This document shows, in pieces, positions 63,726 to 64,000 of a stretch of DNA of 64,000 nucleotides (positions are counted from its first letter, which is position 1; every line of letters begins with the position of its first letter). The stretch covers positions 81,266,644 through 81,330,643 of the forward strand of contig NC_088295.1 of NCBI RefSeq assembly GCF_032854445.1, written 5' to 3'. Below the pieces are notes generated by a model. It was not told the origin of the DNA. It saw nothing but the letters and a program-made list of their open reading frames with translations, and ran no database searches. The translations under genes were made by a program, and so were the position numbers. The stretch is from Liolophura sinensis (taxonomy: Eukaryota > Mollusca > Polyplacophora > Chitonida > Chitonidae).

Positions 63726-64000
63726 CTGTAAATAAAATAACAAATTTTAATTTTTAATAAATTTCAGATATACTTTGAGGACTTTTTGCTTATATTAAAA
63801 TAAATTGGTACTCTGACAAAATGAAAATTCCCTCTTCTTCGTATTCACTTACTGTGGATCACATTATTCATTCTTGTGAATACTATTCACGTGCACTTTT
63901 TCACTTTTTTAAAAAGAAAATAAACTTCATAAAGTGCAATAGTTCAGTAATGTGCTAAATCATATTCATGTGATAGCAGCACTCAACAAACTGTGGTTAC

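Overview
The window is animal nuclear DNA, most likely from a mollusc or another lophotrochozoan. It has long introns with GT-AG exons, many tandem repeats and many tRNA-headed SINEs. The commonest SINE has a 3' body (ending in a GCGTAAAACACCAATCAAATAAATA-like tail) that I recall from molluscan MetaSINE-type elements. No bacterial or viral gene organisation is visible.

Layout, left to right. (1) About 1.8-7.6 kb, plus strand: the 3' end of a single-pass receptor-like gene (calcium-binding EGF exon, linker exon, transmembrane exon, long tyrosine-rich tail). Its introns hold a mariner-derived relic, a 1.2 kb TACA microsatellite and several minisatellites. (2) 13.8-31.4 kb, minus strand: a complete 14-exon TMEM245 gene whose exons all join in phase to give 849 codons. 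It probably has a long 3' UTR reaching towards 9.2 kb. (3) 36.55-55.4 kb, minus strand: a VWDE-like extracellular protein gene with D8C, VWFD, Cys-rich and EGF segments, a Pro/Thr-rich 18-residue-repeat stalk, one transmembrane helix and a short tail. Its middle contains reading-frame breaks. (4) 59.3-63.7 kb, minus strand: the 3' five exons of ZNF511 (three C2H2 fingers and an RG-rich C-terminus); the 5' end lies beyond the window.

The most unusual signal is structural. Two large minisatellites inside TMEM245 (63-bp and 61-bp units) are tandem copies of the exon 3' edge plus its own 5' splice site. A third array (38/76 bp) in the last intron of the VWDE-like gene starts at an exon donor in the same way. 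Exon edges here appear to seed minisatellites, leaving dozens of decoy splice donors downstream of the real ones. In both TMEM245 cases the first in-frame intronic codon is a stop, so only the proximal donor yields intact protein. One array also contains two copies of the same SINE insertion junction, which records array turnover.

The genes do not form a functional pathway; they are simply neighbours.
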